Of a stretch of DNA of 64,000 nucleotides, positions 44,143 to 54,041 are shown piece after piece. This DNA is from Parapedobacter defluvii. Lineage in GTDB: Bacteria; Bacteroidota; Bacteroidia; Sphingobacteriales; Sphingobacteriaceae. The stretch lies in assembly GCF_014642075.1 (NCBI RefSeq), contig NZ_BMIK01000023.1, positions 1-64,000 on the forward strand, in the 5' to 3' direction. Position numbers and translations under genes: made by a program. The notes beneath the pieces were generated by a model. The model was not told the DNA's origin. It saw nothing but the letters and a program-made list of their open reading frames with translations, and did no database searches. The first letter of the stretch is position 1; every line of letters begins with the position of its first letter.

Positions 44143-44976
44143 TTATACGATCCCCTTCGCGGCAAGTTCTCGTTCCATCTCACGCTGTAATGCGCTTGCC
44201 TCCTGCCGTGCCCGTTCTGCAAAGTCCGTTCCGTTGGATGCATAGATAATGGAACGTGTTGCGTTCACCAGCAAACCACAATCTGCGGTCATGCCATATT
44301 TACACACTTCTTGAAGACTTCCTCCCTGCGCCCCTATGCCGGGCACCAATAAAAAATGGTCCGGCGCATGCTTCCGGACCGACTCGAAGGCCTGTCCACG
44401 GGTGGCTCCGACCACGTACATCAAATTGGACGGGTTACCCCAGGTATTGGTCTTTTGGATTACCTGCTCAAAAAGGCGCACGCCCTCTGTATTGGCAAAG
44501 GTCTGAAAATCCAAGCTTCCGGTATTTGAAGTGAGTGCCAGAACAATTGTCCACTTTCCCTGAAATTGCAAAAAAGGCTGCACAGAATCGTGTCCCATGT
44601 ACGGCGCTACCGTAATTGCGTCAAATCCAAGTCCTGAGCGTTGTTCATCAAAAAAAGCCGTGGCATACATCCGGGAAGTATTTCCGATGTCACCACGTTT
44701 AGCATCCGCTATGCTCAGGCAGTCTTTGGGTAAAATACGCCAGGTTTTCCGGAGACTTTCCCACCCGGCCGCTCCCATACTTTCGTAAAATGCGATATTG
44801 GGTTTGTAAGCTACACACAAATCAGCAGTAGCTTCGATAATTTGACGATTGAATTCAAACACCGGGTCTTCATGGTCGAGCAAATGCATAGGTATCTGGT
44901 TGATATCCGTATCAAGCCCCACGCAGAGAAAAGAACGTTTGATTTTAATTTGGTGTATGAGTTCGTCCCGTGTCAT
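44143..44976 (-). CDS. pyrF: Orotidine 5'-phosphate decarboxylase (PyrF type 2)
   Basis: 277 residues, the length of the long (type 2) form. Signatures include [34 protein letters not shown], the catalytic [28 protein letters not shown] and VPGIGAQGG. It makes UMP from OMP. Single gene, convergent with the CorC-type gene (17 nt apart) and divergent from the dehydrogenase gene at 45062. Confidence 0.95.
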   Translation of the reverse strand: MTRDELIHQIKIKRSFLCVGLDTDINQIPMHLLDHEDPVFEFNRQIIEATADLCVAYKPNIAFYESMGAAGWESLRKTWRILPKDCLSIADAKRGDIGNTSRMYATAFFDEQRSGLGFDAITVAPYMGHDSVQPFLQFQGKWTIVLALTSNTGSLDFQTFANTEGVRLFEQVIQKTNTWGNPSNLMYVVGATRGQAFESVRKHAPDHFLLVPGIGAQGGSLQEVCKYGMTADCGLLVNATRSIIYASNGTDFAERARQEASALQREMERELAAKGIV

Positions 44977-45061
44977 ATCATCGGCTGTGTTTTGATTTCT
45001 GCAAACCTAAGACAAAATTACGGTTAAAAAACAAAAACCGTATATTTACGCAGCAATTACG

Positions 45062-46039
45062 ATGAATATATTTGTTACCCGAGCGCTACCCGAGACGATC
45101 AGAAAGTCGCTGACAGACCGAGGGCATACCCTTTCGGAATGGACGGAAAAGCGAGACCTTTCGGCAAGTGAATTAATTCACAACACGCGAGACAGCGATG
45201 CCTTATTCAGTATTGGCAAAAATCAAATCGATAAGCATTTTTTAGCGGCGCGTCCCAACCTTCGTGTCATCGCGCTGTGCAGCGTAGGCTATGATAATGT
45301 GGATGTGGCTGAAGCCACCCGGTTAGGTGTCCCCATCGGTAACACACCGGGTGTTCTTAGCAAGGCTACTGCCGACACCGCTTTTCTGTTGATGCAGAAC
45401 GTGGCACGGAAAGCTTTTCACAACCACAAAGAAATTTTACGGGGTCATTGGGGGTTCTTTGACCCCATGGCTGATCTGGGTATCGAACTGCAGGGCAAAA
45501 CCCTTGGAATATATGGATTGGGGCGTATCGGTTTTGAATTGGCCCGGAGTTGCCGGTACGCTTTTGACATGCCCGTCATCTACCACAACCGCGGGCATAA
45601 TGAAGCGGCTGAACAGGAATTGGGCGCCAGGCGGGTATCGTTTGAGGAACTCCTCGGGCAAAGCGATGTGCTCAGCGTACATGCGAATTTAAGCAAAGAA
45701 ACAGCGGGAATATTCAACCGCGCGGCCTTTTCTAAAATGAAAGCTTCGGCCATCTTCATTAATACCGCGCGGGGCGCAATCCACAACGAAGCCGATCTGC
45801 GGCAGGCGCTTGAGGAAGGGCAGATATGGGGTGCAGGTTTAGACGTGACGCATCCCGAACCCATGGCTCCGGATAATCCATTACTGGAAATGCCCAATGT
45901 TGCAATATTGCCCCACATCGGTTCAGCCACCATTGAAACACGGATAAAAATGATGCAGCTTACAGTGGAAAACCTACTTGCGGGACTTGCCGGACAGCAG
46001 CTCCCCTATTGCGTCAATCCACAGGTATATAAGAAATAA
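45062..46039 (+). CDS. D-2-hydroxyacid dehydrogenase (glyoxylate/hydroxypyruvate reductase type)
   Basis: 325 residues. The NAD(P) loop is GIYGLGRIGFELARS. The catalytic residues are seen as Arg in INTARGAIHNE, Glu in THPEPM and His in ILPHIGSAT. The family reduces glyoxylate, hydroxypyruvate or similar 2-oxoacids; the specific substrate is not readable. A TATATTTA box (45041-45048), close to the -7 consensus, stands 13 nt before the start. Single gene. Confidence 0.92.
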   Translation: MNIFVTRALPETIRKSLTDRGHTLSEWTEKRDLSASELIHNTRDSDALFSIGKNQIDKHFLAARPNLRVIALCSVGYDNVDVAEATRLGVPIGNTPGVLSKATADTAFLLMQNVARKAFHNHKEILRGHWGFFDPMADLGIELQGKTLGIYGLGRIGFELARSCRYAFDMPVIYHNRGHNEAAEQELGARRVSFEELLGQSDVLSVHANLSKETAGIFNRAAFSKMKASAIFINTARGAIHNEADLRQALEEGQIWGAGLDVTHPEPMAPDNPLLEMPNVAILPHIGSATIETRIKMMQLTVENLLAGLAGQQLPYCVNPQVYKK

Positions 46040-46073
46040 AGCGGTGACCTACGCCTATTCGGCGGCGATCAAT

Positions 46074-46970
46074 TCACATCTCCCCCTCCACGCCCAAGCC
46101 AAACAATGCAAAGTCGTAACGCACCGGGTCATCGGCATCCAGCACGCGCAGGTTTTCCGTCAACTCACAGGCTGTTTTCCAGTCCGATTGCTTGCGCTGG
46201 ATCAGTCCGAGTTTCCGTGCCACACGCTCTACATGTACGTCGCAGGGACATATCAATTGAAAAGGGGCTATCCGGTGCCACAATCCAAAATCCACACCCC
46301 GTTCATCACGCCGTACCATCCAGCGTAAAAACATATTCAACCGCTTGCAGGCAGAATTCTGTGCCGGCGAGCTGATGTGCTTTCGCGTACGCAGCGGATA
46401 ATCGGCCTGGCTGAAAAAATAATTCCGGAAATGGATTAATCCCTCTTCCATGTCAAAACGGGATTGGGCCAATCTACCCAACAGACACGTCGGTGAAGTT
46501 ACCTCCTCTGCACCGGCAGTAACCGGATATGCCTCCATGTACTCCGCACGGAACGCTGGGTTGGCCGACGGAGGAAGGAATGCATCTTCCAGGGAATTGT
46601 ACCGCTCATAATGCAGGCGGAAGAAGCTGACAAAATAAAGCAGATCGGTGTCGTTAAACGTGCGGTGCTTAAACCCCAGCAACGATTTCAAATCCGTTTC
46701 CCGGTGGTTCCGGATGAAATCAAAGGGCGTTCCGTCCATACGAGCAAGCAACTCTGTACACTTGTTGATAATCGTCTTGCGTTGTCCCCAAGCCAATATT
46801 GCAGCAAAGAATGCTGCGATTTCCCTGTCCTGTTTCCGTTCAAACCGATGGGGAATACAGATCGGATCATTTTCAATAAAAGAAAGCCGATTGTATTCCT
46901 CCACCTTGCGATCAAGAAAATCCTTTATGTCAGTTTGCCGATCGGTGAAAATCCGTTCCATCCGTGTCAT
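46074..46970 (-). CDS. TIGR02757/DUF2400 family protein
   Basis: 298 residues. The DUF2400 pattern is present: EYNRLSFIENDPICIPHRFERKQDREIAAFFAAILAWGQRKTIINKC, LLGFKHRTFNDTDLLYFVSFFR, CKRLNMFLRWMVRRDERGVDFGLWHRI and LICPCDVHVERVARKLGL. Function unknown; it has a DNA-glycosylase-like helical look. Its first residues (MTRMERIFTD) are encoded by an intergenic repeat rather than by family sequence, so the usual start has been replaced. 14 nt lie between it and the upstream metB-like stop. Confidence 0.82.
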   Translation of the reverse strand: MTRMERIFTDRQTDIKDFLDRKVEEYNRLSFIENDPICIPHRFERKQDREIAAFFAAILAWGQRKTIINKCTELLARMDGTPFDFIRNHRETDLKSLLGFKHRTFNDTDLLYFVSFFRLHYERYNSLEDAFLPPSANPAFRAEYMEAYPVTAGAEEVTSPTCLLGRLAQSRFDMEEGLIHFRNYFFSQADYPLRTRKHISSPAQNSACKRLNMFLRWMVRRDERGVDFGLWHRIAPFQLICPCDVHVERVARKLGLIQRKQSDWKTACELTENLRVLDADDPVRYDFALFGLGVEGEM

Positions 46971-46990
46971 CCGCGTTCCATCGGTTATCC
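46938..46990. repeat. GGATGGAAC-type intergenic repeat
   Basis: On the minus strand the sequence reads ATGGAACGCGGATGACACGG, then ATGGAACGGATTTTCACCGA. Its GGATGGAAC/ACGGAT vocabulary recurs at 53350-53405. This kind of element is common between genes in Sphingobacteriaceae (from memory). Here it spans the metB-like stop and the start of the DUF2400 gene. Confidence 0.5.
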
Positions 46991-48130
46991 CAATGCCTGT
47001 TCCAAATCAGCCAGCAAATCTTCGATATCCTCCACCCCTACACTGATGCGGATCAGGTTATCCACTACGCCCACTTTCTCCCGCACTTCCCTGGGTATGG
47101 AACCGTGTGTCATGGTAGCCGGGTGGTTAATCAACGATTCCACACCACCCAATGATTCCGCCAGGGTAAATACCTTAAAAGAAGCGGCCACTTTAAACGT
47201 ATCTTCCAGCGATGCACCCCTCAATACGATCGACACCATTCCACCAAAATCGCGCATCTGTTTTTTTGCGATGTTATGCCCCGGATGATCTTCAAAACCG
47301 GGCCAGTATATTTTCTCAACCCTCGGATGATTCTTCAGGTATTCAGCCACCTTCCTGCCATTTTCGCAATGGGCCCGCATCCGCAGATGAAGCGTTTTGA
47401 TACCCCGCAGCACCAGGAAGCTATCCTGAGGCCCCGGTGTGCCCCCGCATGCGTTGTAATAAAAAAACAGCCGATCATACAATTCCCGGTCATTCACAAC
47501 CAATGCCCCCATAACCACATCCGAGTGGCCTCCGATGTATTTGGTGACGGAATGCATGACGATATCTGCGCCAAGATCCAATGGATTCTGCAGGTAAGGA
47601 GAAGCGAAGGTGTTATCTACCGCAAAAAGCACCCCTGCCTCCTTAGCTACTTTCCCGATGGCTTCAATATCCGCCAATTTCAATGTCGGATTCGTAGGAG
47701 TTTCCACCCATATCAGGCGCGTGGCAGACGATATTCTCTCGGCAATGCGTTCCGGATCAGACGTGTTGACAAAATGAAACTTAATGCCATAATGTTCAAA
47801 TACGTTGGTAAAGATCCGGTAGGATCCGCCATACAGATCATCACCCGTAATCACCTCGTCGCCCGGCTTCAGTAACTTCAGCACAGTCTCCGTGGCCGCC
47901 ATCCCGCTGGAAAAAGCCAATCCATACGTTCCATTTTCCAAAGCAGCAAGGCAATCTTCCAACGCCTTGCGGGTGGGGTTTGTGCCGCGCGAATACTCAT
48001 ATCCCTTGTGATCGCCCGGTGCCGCCTGCTGGTAGGTGGAAGTCTGATAGATCGGAGTCATCACCGCTCCCGTGGTGGGGTCCGCATGCTGCCCCGCATG
48101 GATGGCCTTCGTAGCAAATTTATATCCCAT
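46985..48130 (-). CDS. Cystathionine gamma-synthase/lyase-type PLP enzyme
   Basis: 381 residues from [14 protein letters not shown]; the frame is open further upstream, but this is the family start. Cys/Met-metabolism PLP enzyme motifs are [72 protein letters not shown] (PLP Lys in the VTKY segment) and [17 protein letters not shown]. It could be a cystathionine gamma-synthase (MetB) or gamma-lyase; sequence alone does not decide. It follows the NAD-epimerase-like gene by 49 nt. Confidence 0.9.
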   Translation of the reverse strand: MGYKFATKAIHAGQHADPTTGAVMTPIYQTSTYQQAAPGDHKGYEYSRGTNPTRKALEDCLAALENGTYGLAFSSGMAATETVLKLLKPGDEVITGDDLYGGSYRIFTNVFEHYGIKFHFVNTSDPERIAERISSATRLIWVETPTNPTLKLADIEAIGKVAKEAGVLFAVDNTFASPYLQNPLDLGADIVMHSVTKYIGGHSDVVMGALVVNDRELYDRLFFYYNACGGTPGPQDSFLVLRGIKTLHLRMRAHCENGRKVAEYLKNHPRVEKIYWPGFEDHPGHNIAKKQMRDFGGMVSIVLRGASLEDTFKVAASFKVFTLAESLGGVESLINHPATMTHGSIPREVREKVGVVDNLIRISVGVEDIEDLLADLEQALG

Positions 48131-48179
48131 GATAATCGGTAATTTAATGTGGAAATGTGTAAAGTTAGGCAAATCCCGT

Positions 48180-48974
48180 TTAAAACTGAAGCGGCGACCG
48201 GTATACAAATGAATAGTCCAGGTCGGCAATAAGCCGTTCCGGCGAGACGATTTTCGCGGTTTGATCGGTAACTGTAAAGGAAGATGGCAAACCATAACCA
48301 TATTTCGCTGCAGATACAGCGATGACATCCTTTTTCAGCGGATGTTCCGGACAAACCACATTATAGGTACGGCCCTGAACCTTTTTATTCACCATGGCCA
48401 GGATAATGCGATAGATATCTTCTACGTGCACAAAGTTGGCGGTTTGGTATCCAATTTCACAAACCCTGCCTACAAAATGCTTGGCCATCGTCCGTTCCAG
48501 ACCAAACAGCCCTCCCAACCGCAACACGTTCAATTCAGGAAATGCCGAGCGCAGCCTGGATTCCCCGAGCCAAAGCTTTTGATCCAGTTCATGGGGGTCA
48601 AATGTATCCTCCGCGATTACGGCACTCACTTTCGGGTAAATACCCACCGAGCCAAAAAACAACGATTGCCTGAAAGACAGTTTCTCTAAAAATGTAACCA
48701 GCCGTTCAAAACGGGCTTTCACCGTTTCAGGTGCATCTTTATGCGTGATGGGTACGCTGATGATGACCACATCAAACGTGTCCTCATCCAAACCTCCGAC
48801 CCTGTCATCGCGATCGAAATTCATTACATGCGACCGCAATCCCATCCGAGCTAATTTCAGGGCCTTTTCAGCAGTCGTACAGGTACCCCACAAATCGTGT
48901 CCTTCGCGTAGTAATTGGGATGCGACATAAGTGCCTACCCAACCACAGCCCACAATCAGTACCTTCATTGACAT
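48180..48974 (-). CDS. NAD-dependent epimerase/dehydratase-like protein (atypical SDR)
   Basis: 264 residues (an ATG two codons later is equally possible). The N-terminal nucleotide-binding loop is VLIVGCGWVGTYVASQLL (GxGxxG). FGSVGIYP holds the SDR Ser/Tyr region in degenerate form, and FVHVEDIYRIILAMV with YNVVCPEHPLKK follows extended-SDR patterns. Resembles YeeZ-type proteins. Substrate unknown. It lies 15 nt after proS on the same strand. Confidence 0.8.
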   Translation of the reverse strand: MSMKVLIVGCGWVGTYVASQLLREGHDLWGTCTTAEKALKLARMGLRSHVMNFDRDDRVGGLDEDTFDVVIISVPITHKDAPETVKARFERLVTFLEKLSFRQSLFFGSVGIYPKVSAVIAEDTFDPHELDQKLWLGESRLRSAFPELNVLRLGGLFGLERTMAKHFVGRVCEIGYQTANFVHVEDIYRIILAMVNKKVQGRTYNVVCPEHPLKKDVIAVSAAKYGYGLPSSFTVTDQTAKIVSPERLIADLDYSFVYRSPLQF

Positions 48975-48989
48975 GACACGATTACGATG

Positions 48990-50462
48990 TTAATACGCTC
49001 TTGCAAACAGCACACGCTGAATGGAAGGTTTTCCCGTCCGGACGCATGTCCCTTGCTCCAACGGGTTATTTAATGGAATACAACGGATGGTTGCTTTCGT
49101 TTCTTCCTTAATCAGTTGCTCCGTCTCCCTGGTCCCGTCCCAATGGGCGGCCACAAAGCCCCCCTCTTCTTCAAGCACCCGCTTAAACTCCTCGTAGGTA
49201 TCCACCGATACCGTATTTGCTTCACGGAATGCAGCAGCCTTATTGTAAATCTGTTGTTGGATATCAATCAACAACTGCTCCACCCGGTCGGCCAGCCCCG
49301 CTTGAGAGACGGTTTCCTTTGCCTGGGTATCACGGCGGGCTATTTCCACCGTTCCTTGCTGCATATCCCGGGTGCCCACCGCAATGCGCACAGGAACACC
49401 CTTCAGTTCCCATTCGGCAAATTTAAATCCAGGACGATGGGTATCCCGATCGTCGTATTTGATGGAAATACCTTTGGACTTCAGTTCACTGATCAGCGTA
49501 TCGGCCAGCGCCCCGATTGCCATCTGTTCCTCTTCTGTCTTAAAAATGGGTACAATGACCACCTGAATGGGTGCCAATTTAGGGGGTAGCACTAGTCCCT
49601 GATCGTCTGAATGTGCCATAATCAGTGCTCCCATCAGCCGCGTCGATACACCCCAGGACGTAGCCCATACATAGTCAAGTTTACCATCTTTAGCCGTAAA
49701 CTTTACGTCAAATGCCTTCGCAAAATTCTGTCCGAGGAAATGTGATGTACCCGCCTGCAAGGCTTTGCCATCTTGCATCAACGCTTCGATGCACAGGGTA
49801 TCCAATGCTCCGGCAAATCGCTCGTTTTCCGTTTTACGGCCGCGGATTACCGGTAAGGCCAACCAATTCTCCGCAAAATCCGCATATACATTCAGCATTT
49901 GTTCAGCTTCGGCTAATGCCTCCTCTTTCGTGGCATGTGCGGTATGCCCTTCCTGCCACAAAAACTCGGCCGTGCGCAGGAATAGCCGGGTACGCATCTC
50001 CCACCGTACTACGTTAGCCCACTGATTTACTAAAATAGGCAAGTCCCGATAAGATTCAATCCAGCCTTTGTACGTATTCCAGATAATAGTTTCAGAAGTT
50101 GGGCGCACGATAAGTTCCTCCTCCAATTTTGCCTCCTCATCGACCACGATGTTGCCGGTTCCGTCATTTTTTAACCGGTAATGCGTTACGACTGCACATT
50201 CAGTCGCAAAACCTTCCACATGGGAAGCTTCTTTCGAAAAGAAAGACTTAGGGATAAACAAAGGAAAATACGCGTTGCTGTGCCCCGTATCCTTAAACAT
50301 CTTATCCAAAGCTGCTTGCATTTTCTCCCAGATGGCATACCCGTAGGGTTTGATCACCATACAACCCCGCACAGCTGAGTGCTCTGCAAGATCGGCTTTC
50401 ACGACCAATTCATTGTACCATTGGGAGTAATCCGTTTCGCGGCTCGTAATTCCTTTGCTCAT
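48990..50462 (-). CDS. proS: Prolyl-tRNA synthetase (archaeal/eukaryotic type)
   Basis: 490 residues. Class II motifs are visible: motif 2 region [27 protein letters not shown] and motif 3 [28 protein letters not shown]. The anticodon-binding domain ([13 protein letters not shown]) and the type 3 C-terminal zinc-like domain follow; the last residues are RVLFARAY. No YbaK-type insertion is present. It charges tRNA-Pro. A TACCTTTG -7 box lies on this strand at 50515-50522. Confidence 0.96.
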   Translation of the reverse strand: MSKGITSRETDYSQWYNELVVKADLAEHSAVRGCMVIKPYGYAIWEKMQAALDKMFKDTGHSNAYFPLFIPKSFFSKEASHVEGFATECAVVTHYRLKNDGTGNIVVDEEAKLEEELIVRPTSETIIWNTYKGWIESYRDLPILVNQWANVVRWEMRTRLFLRTAEFLWQEGHTAHATKEEALAEAEQMLNVYADFAENWLALPVIRGRKTENERFAGALDTLCIEALMQDGKALQAGTSHFLGQNFAKAFDVKFTAKDGKLDYVWATSWGVSTRLMGALIMAHSDDQGLVLPPKLAPIQVVIVPIFKTEEEQMAIGALADTLISELKSKGISIKYDDRDTHRPGFKFAEWELKGVPVRIAVGTRDMQQGTVEIARRDTQAKETVSQAGLADRVEQLLIDIQQQIYNKAAAFREANTVSVDTYEEFKRVLEEEGGFVAAHWDGTRETEQLIKEETKATIRCIPLNNPLEQGTCVRTGKPSIQRVLFARAY

Positions 50463-50637
50463 AGTTGACTTTCAATAAAATTATTATAAGATTTGCCTCT
50501 TGATATTTGCCCAGCAAAGGTAGCCTGTTTTGGCAAATTACCGAATAAAAAAATGCGCGGCTAAATTAAACCAAACGCTCAAAAATGCGTCTATAAGAAT
50601 AAAGCGTTGGGCATTACCAAACGAAAGGACAGTTAAG

Positions 50638-51771
50638 ATGAAAAGCAATAGATTAATAGTCAGCACAGTAGCTTTAGTGGGCATATTGTTTTTGGGGTCA
50701 TGCAGCACCACAAGGCAGGCTGCTTTCCGTGACGATGTCTATAATACACAAGCCCGGGCGGTGGAAGAAAATTACCAAAGTCCGGATTATTATTATGACC
50801 AGGAAACAGCGCAGGGAGAATCCTACGCCGACGGAGGCTACTATGAAGACGAATATACGGACGAAGGCTATTCCAGCGACTATTATGCCGATGAATATAG
50901 CGACAGTGAATATGCCAACCGGATTAACCGGTTTTATTACTATTCACCGGGCATGAGTTATTACGATCCATGGTTTGATCCTTGGTATGGATTTAATTCC
51001 TGGTACAGCCCCGGTTGGGGATGGAACAGTGCCTGGAGCCTCGGTTTCGGCTGGGGTTGGGGTGGCGGCTGGGGCCTCGGTTGGGGTAGCAGTTGGTATA
51101 ATCCTTATTACGGTGGTTATTGGGGTTGGGGATCTCCTTATTATGGAAGGGGATTCGGTGGTCCGTATGCCTACAGCCGCTGGGGCTGGGGCGGATGGGG
51201 CGGTTATTATCCCGGTACCATCATCATTGACAACCGCACGAGAGGCATGCGGTCCGCTTCGCGGTCGCGCATGGATGTGAGAACCGGCCGCACGAGCCGA
51301 TCAGCGGGAACGACAACACGGACTGCCTCACGAACCGCTATAAGCAGGGATGCCAATGGCCGTATTTCTACCCGCACCATATCCACCAGGGGTGATGCAG
51401 GCACCCGCACATCTGTAACACGGTCTACCGGCTCACGGGAAGCCGTTCGGCCAAGCGGCACATCACGTAGGCCGACCGGAGAAGCTGTAAGGCCTGGTAG
51501 TTCAACAAGACCGTCAAGCGGCGTAAGACCCTCCTCTTCACGGCGTCCATCGGGCAGCAGCGCACGGCCTGCCGCTAGGCCTTCATCAGGCTCGCGTCCG
51601 AGTGCAGCACCCTCACGGCCAAGCGCGGCTCCTCGCTCTTCTGGAAGCAGTTCCCGTGGGTCATCCGTAGCTCCCCCCTCCCGGTCTTCCGGATCATCGG
51701 CTTCATCCGGCGGAAGTAGCCGGGGAAGCAGCAGCGGTGGAAGTAGCCGTAGCGGCGGCAGAGGCAGATAA
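50638..51771 (+). CDS. Low-complexity Tyr/Gly/Trp- and Arg/Ser-rich lipoprotein
   Basis: 377 residues from the ATG at 50638 (an upstream in-frame ATG is rejected because the lipoprotein signal starts here). The lipobox is FLGSC. The regions in order are an acidic Tyr/Asp-rich stretch (about 30-90), a Trp/Gly/Tyr-rich stretch (about 100-200) and a C-terminal Arg/Ser/Pro/Gly-rich tail of repeated RPS, SSR and GSS units. No catalytic domain is recognised. Its composition suggests a flexible, possibly adhesive or wall-binding surface protein. It is 15 nt before a FadL-like barrel gene in the same transcript. Confidence 0.8.
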   Translation: MKSNRLIVSTVALVGILFLGSCSTTRQAAFRDDVYNTQARAVEENYQSPDYYYDQETAQGESYADGGYYEDEYTDEGYSSDYYADEYSDSEYANRINRFYYYSPGMSYYDPWFDPWYGFNSWYSPGWGWNSAWSLGFGWGWGGGWGLGWGSSWYNPYYGGYWGWGSPYYGRGFGGPYAYSRWGWGGWGGYYPGTIIIDNRTRGMRSASRSRMDVRTGRTSRSAGTTTRTASRTAISRDANGRISTRTISTRGDAGTRTSVTRSTGSREAVRPSGTSRRPTGEAVRPGSSTRPSSGVRPSSSRRPSGSSARPAARPSSGSRPSAAPSRPSAAPRSSGSSSRGSSVAPPSRSSGSSASSGGSSRGSSSGGSSRSGGRGR

Positions 51772-51786
51772 TATTTCAACTATAAC

Positions 51787-53331
51787 ATGGCAAAATCAGC
51801 GTATATAACACTCTCTCTATTTTTAGTAAGTTTCTCGCTTACAGAGGTTAATGCCCAGTCACTTGATGAGTTTCTTCGTGTTGCACAACCCGAGCAGGGC
51901 GCATCCGCACGCTTCAAAGCATTGGGCAATGCACAAACGGCCCTGGGTGGCGACTTAAGTTCCGTTTCCGGTAATCCTGCAGGTCTTGGATTTTTTGGCC
52001 AATCAGACATCGGCCTCTCTTTTGATTTCAGCAGCGACCTCAACAAGGCGCTGTATTTTGGAACAAATAGCAAAAATAACGTAGATAAATTTGCAATAAA
52101 TCAGGCAGCAGCGGTGTTTCATATTCCCATGCGCAGAGCCCGGGGCAGCAACCTTTCCTCCGGTTGGTTGAATTTTAACATCGGAATCGGCTATCACCGG
52201 ACCGGTAATTTTAATTCTACCATGGGTTTTACCGGCATAAATGACGAAAGCAGCTACGGCCACTTTATGGCGTTGGAAGACGGCAACTTACCAGGTGATA
52301 TCGGGTGGCAGTTCGGTATGGTCGACGAAAACGCGGACGGCGACCTTATTCCCATGACCACGCTTAATAACGTGCAGACCGCCTATTATCGCGAAGGGGG
52401 AAGTCAGTCCGAAACAAATCTTTCTTTCGGTACGAATTACGCCAATAAGTTTTACATCGGTGCCAGCGTCGGTTTCGCGCGGATTAATTACCGGATGAAC
52501 CGGTTGTTTATGGAAGCGGGGGGCATTCAGAATTACGGCTACATTTACGCCCAGAACCCCAATAGCCGTTTTGTCAATTCCGCAAATGCGGATTATGACA
52601 TCTATAACCCGCTATTGGAATCGGAATATGACTTCGAAGACGAATACTGGTCAAACACTTCCGGAAACGGCATCAACGCAAAACTTGGCGTGATCTTCAA
52701 ACCGGTGCCCCAATTTCAGATCGGTGTTTCTGCTACGACACCAACCTGGTATAGCCTTACGAATGATTATGAAGATTATTTCGGCATTACCAACTACCTC
52801 ACCGACGGGACAGATAATTCGGATGACAGTCCGAGCGAACCCATTTATTACGACTACAACCTACGCACTCCCTACAAGCTTAGTGCCGGATTGGCCTATA
52901 TCTTCGAAGGTGGTGGCCTGCTGAGTGCAGATATCGACTATGTAGACTATGCCAACTTATCCATGTCATCGTCTAATGCAGAAGATGACCGGTTTTTCAA
53001 TGACGGCATTGCCGACACCTATGCCGGAGCGATAAACTTCAGGGTAGGTGGTGAATACATGATTGCTCCGCAACTGATGGTAAGAGCGGGATATGGTTAT
53101 ACCGGAAGCCCCTACAAAGATGAGAGCATCGATTACAGCGGACAGACGGTTTCCGGCGGTCTTGGATACCGGATCAACAATATCTATGTCGATCTGACTT
53201 ACCAGAATTTCCAGCGGAATTACAACATGATCCCATATCTGTTAGATGATGCGGCAGGCCAATACAGCCCCGTGGTGGAAGTTAAGAACCAGCGGCACAA
53301 TGTATTGTTGTCAGTCGGGCTAAAATTTTAG
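51787..53331 (+). CDS. FadL/OmpP1-like outer-membrane protein
   Basis: 514 residues. A signal peptide (ITLSLFLVSFSLTEVNAQ) is followed by the FadL-type start: DEFLRVAQPEQGASARFKALGNAQTALGGDLSSVSGNPAGLGFFGQSDIGLSF. Long stretches of beta-barrel strands end in HNVLLSVGLKF. FadL-type proteins admit hydrophobic molecules through the outer membrane. It is co-transcribed with the low-complexity lipoprotein upstream. Substrate unknown. Confidence 0.87.
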   Translation: MAKSAYITLSLFLVSFSLTEVNAQSLDEFLRVAQPEQGASARFKALGNAQTALGGDLSSVSGNPAGLGFFGQSDIGLSFDFSSDLNKALYFGTNSKNNVDKFAINQAAAVFHIPMRRARGSNLSSGWLNFNIGIGYHRTGNFNSTMGFTGINDESSYGHFMALEDGNLPGDIGWQFGMVDENADGDLIPMTTLNNVQTAYYREGGSQSETNLSFGTNYANKFYIGASVGFARINYRMNRLFMEAGGIQNYGYIYAQNPNSRFVNSANADYDIYNPLLESEYDFEDEYWSNTSGNGINAKLGVIFKPVPQFQIGVSATTPTWYSLTNDYEDYFGITNYLTDGTDNSDDSPSEPIYYDYNLRTPYKLSAGLAYIFEGGGLLSADIDYVDYANLSMSSSNAEDDRFFNDGIADTYAGAINFRVGGEYMIAPQLMVRAGYGYTGSPYKDESIDYSGQTVSGGLGYRINNIYVDLTYQNFQRNYNMIPYLLDDAAGQYSPVVEVKNQRHNVLLSVGLKF

Positions 53332-53349
53332 AAGTTCAGGTTATCACAT

Positions 53350-53405
53350 GCCACGGATGCACGAATGGAACACAGATGAATTCTGCGTTTATCCGTGCAT
53401 CCTTG
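53350..53405. repeat. Intergenic repeat with 9-bp inverted ends
   Basis: GGATGCACG (53355-53363) and CGTGCATCC (53394-53402) bound a stretch containing GAATGGAACACAGATGAA. Its vocabulary resembles the repeat at 46938-46990. It lies between the FadL-like gene and the terminator. Confidence 0.5.
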
Positions 53406-53424
53406 CCTTTTTGAGACAAGCGAA

Positions 53425-53456
53425 ACGGGCAGCAGTTTTCTACAACTGCTGCCCGT
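53425..53456. terminator. Terminator between the barrel gene and dps
   Basis: A 13-bp perfect stem (ACGGGCAGCAGTT with its complement) around a 6-nt loop, followed by TCTTTGTG. It lies between the convergent FadL-like and dps genes. The T run is poor, so one-way efficiency is uncertain. Confidence 0.75.
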
Positions 53457-53501
53457 CTTTGTGTATTTACAAAACGATTACTGAATTAAGCTAAGCAAGC
53501 A

Positions 53502-53981
53502 CTACGCTTTATTTACAAACGCTCTCAGCATCCAATTCTGTTTCTCGTTAAATTGCATGAAGGCATTGATCATATCATTCGTCCCTTCATCTTCCGCTTC
53601 GGAAGTAATATCCAACAGATCCCGTTGCATAGCAATCAACGCTTCCAAATCTCCAATAATCGCCTTCACCATGTCGATATCTTTCATACCGATCGTATCC
53701 ACCTCCTTGATTTCCGAGTTAGACACATAATCCTTAAACGTACTGAAAGGCGATTTTCCCAATGTGAGAATACGTTCTGCCAGTTCATCGATGGTAGTCA
53801 GTGCGTTCGTATAAAGTTCTTCAAACTTGGCATGCAAAGTGAAGAAATGATTTCCCCGCACATTCCAATGACATCCCCTCAACTTTTGGTAGTGGATATG
53901 GTAGTTGGCCAACAGGTCATTCAGGTGATCAACAACAGGTCTTAATTTTTTTTCTTCTAAACTAATTACTTTTGGGTTCAT
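53502..53981 (-). CDS. dps: Dps-family DNA-binding/ferritin-like protein
   Basis: 159 residues. Dps ferroxidase motifs at the dimer interface are seen: LANYHIHYQKLRGCHWNVRGNHFFTLHAKFEELYTNALTTIDELAERIL. The four-helix bundle pattern continues to FNEKQNWMLRAFV. It oxidises and stores iron with hydrogen peroxide and protects DNA. The N-terminal tail is short (MNPKVISLEEKKLRP), with few lysines, so DNA binding may be weak. Confidence 0.94.
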   Translation of the reverse strand: MNPKVISLEEKKLRPVVDHLNDLLANYHIHYQKLRGCHWNVRGNHFFTLHAKFEELYTNALTTIDELAERILTLGKSPFSTFKDYVSNSEIKEVDTIGMKDIDMVKAIIGDLEALIAMQRDLLDITSEAEDEGTNDMINAFMQFNEKQNWMLRAFVNKA

Positions 53982-54041
53982 GCTATTCTATTTTAGATAC
54001 AACCATAAAACAGCTAAAGCTACAAAAAGTTTAACGCAACA

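Noticed and set aside
51207-51779. A 190-codon minus-strand frame rich in Leu, Arg and Pro
   Set aside because: It is the complement of the Ser/Arg-rich repetitive tail of the lipoprotein gene; low complexity keeps the opposite frame open.
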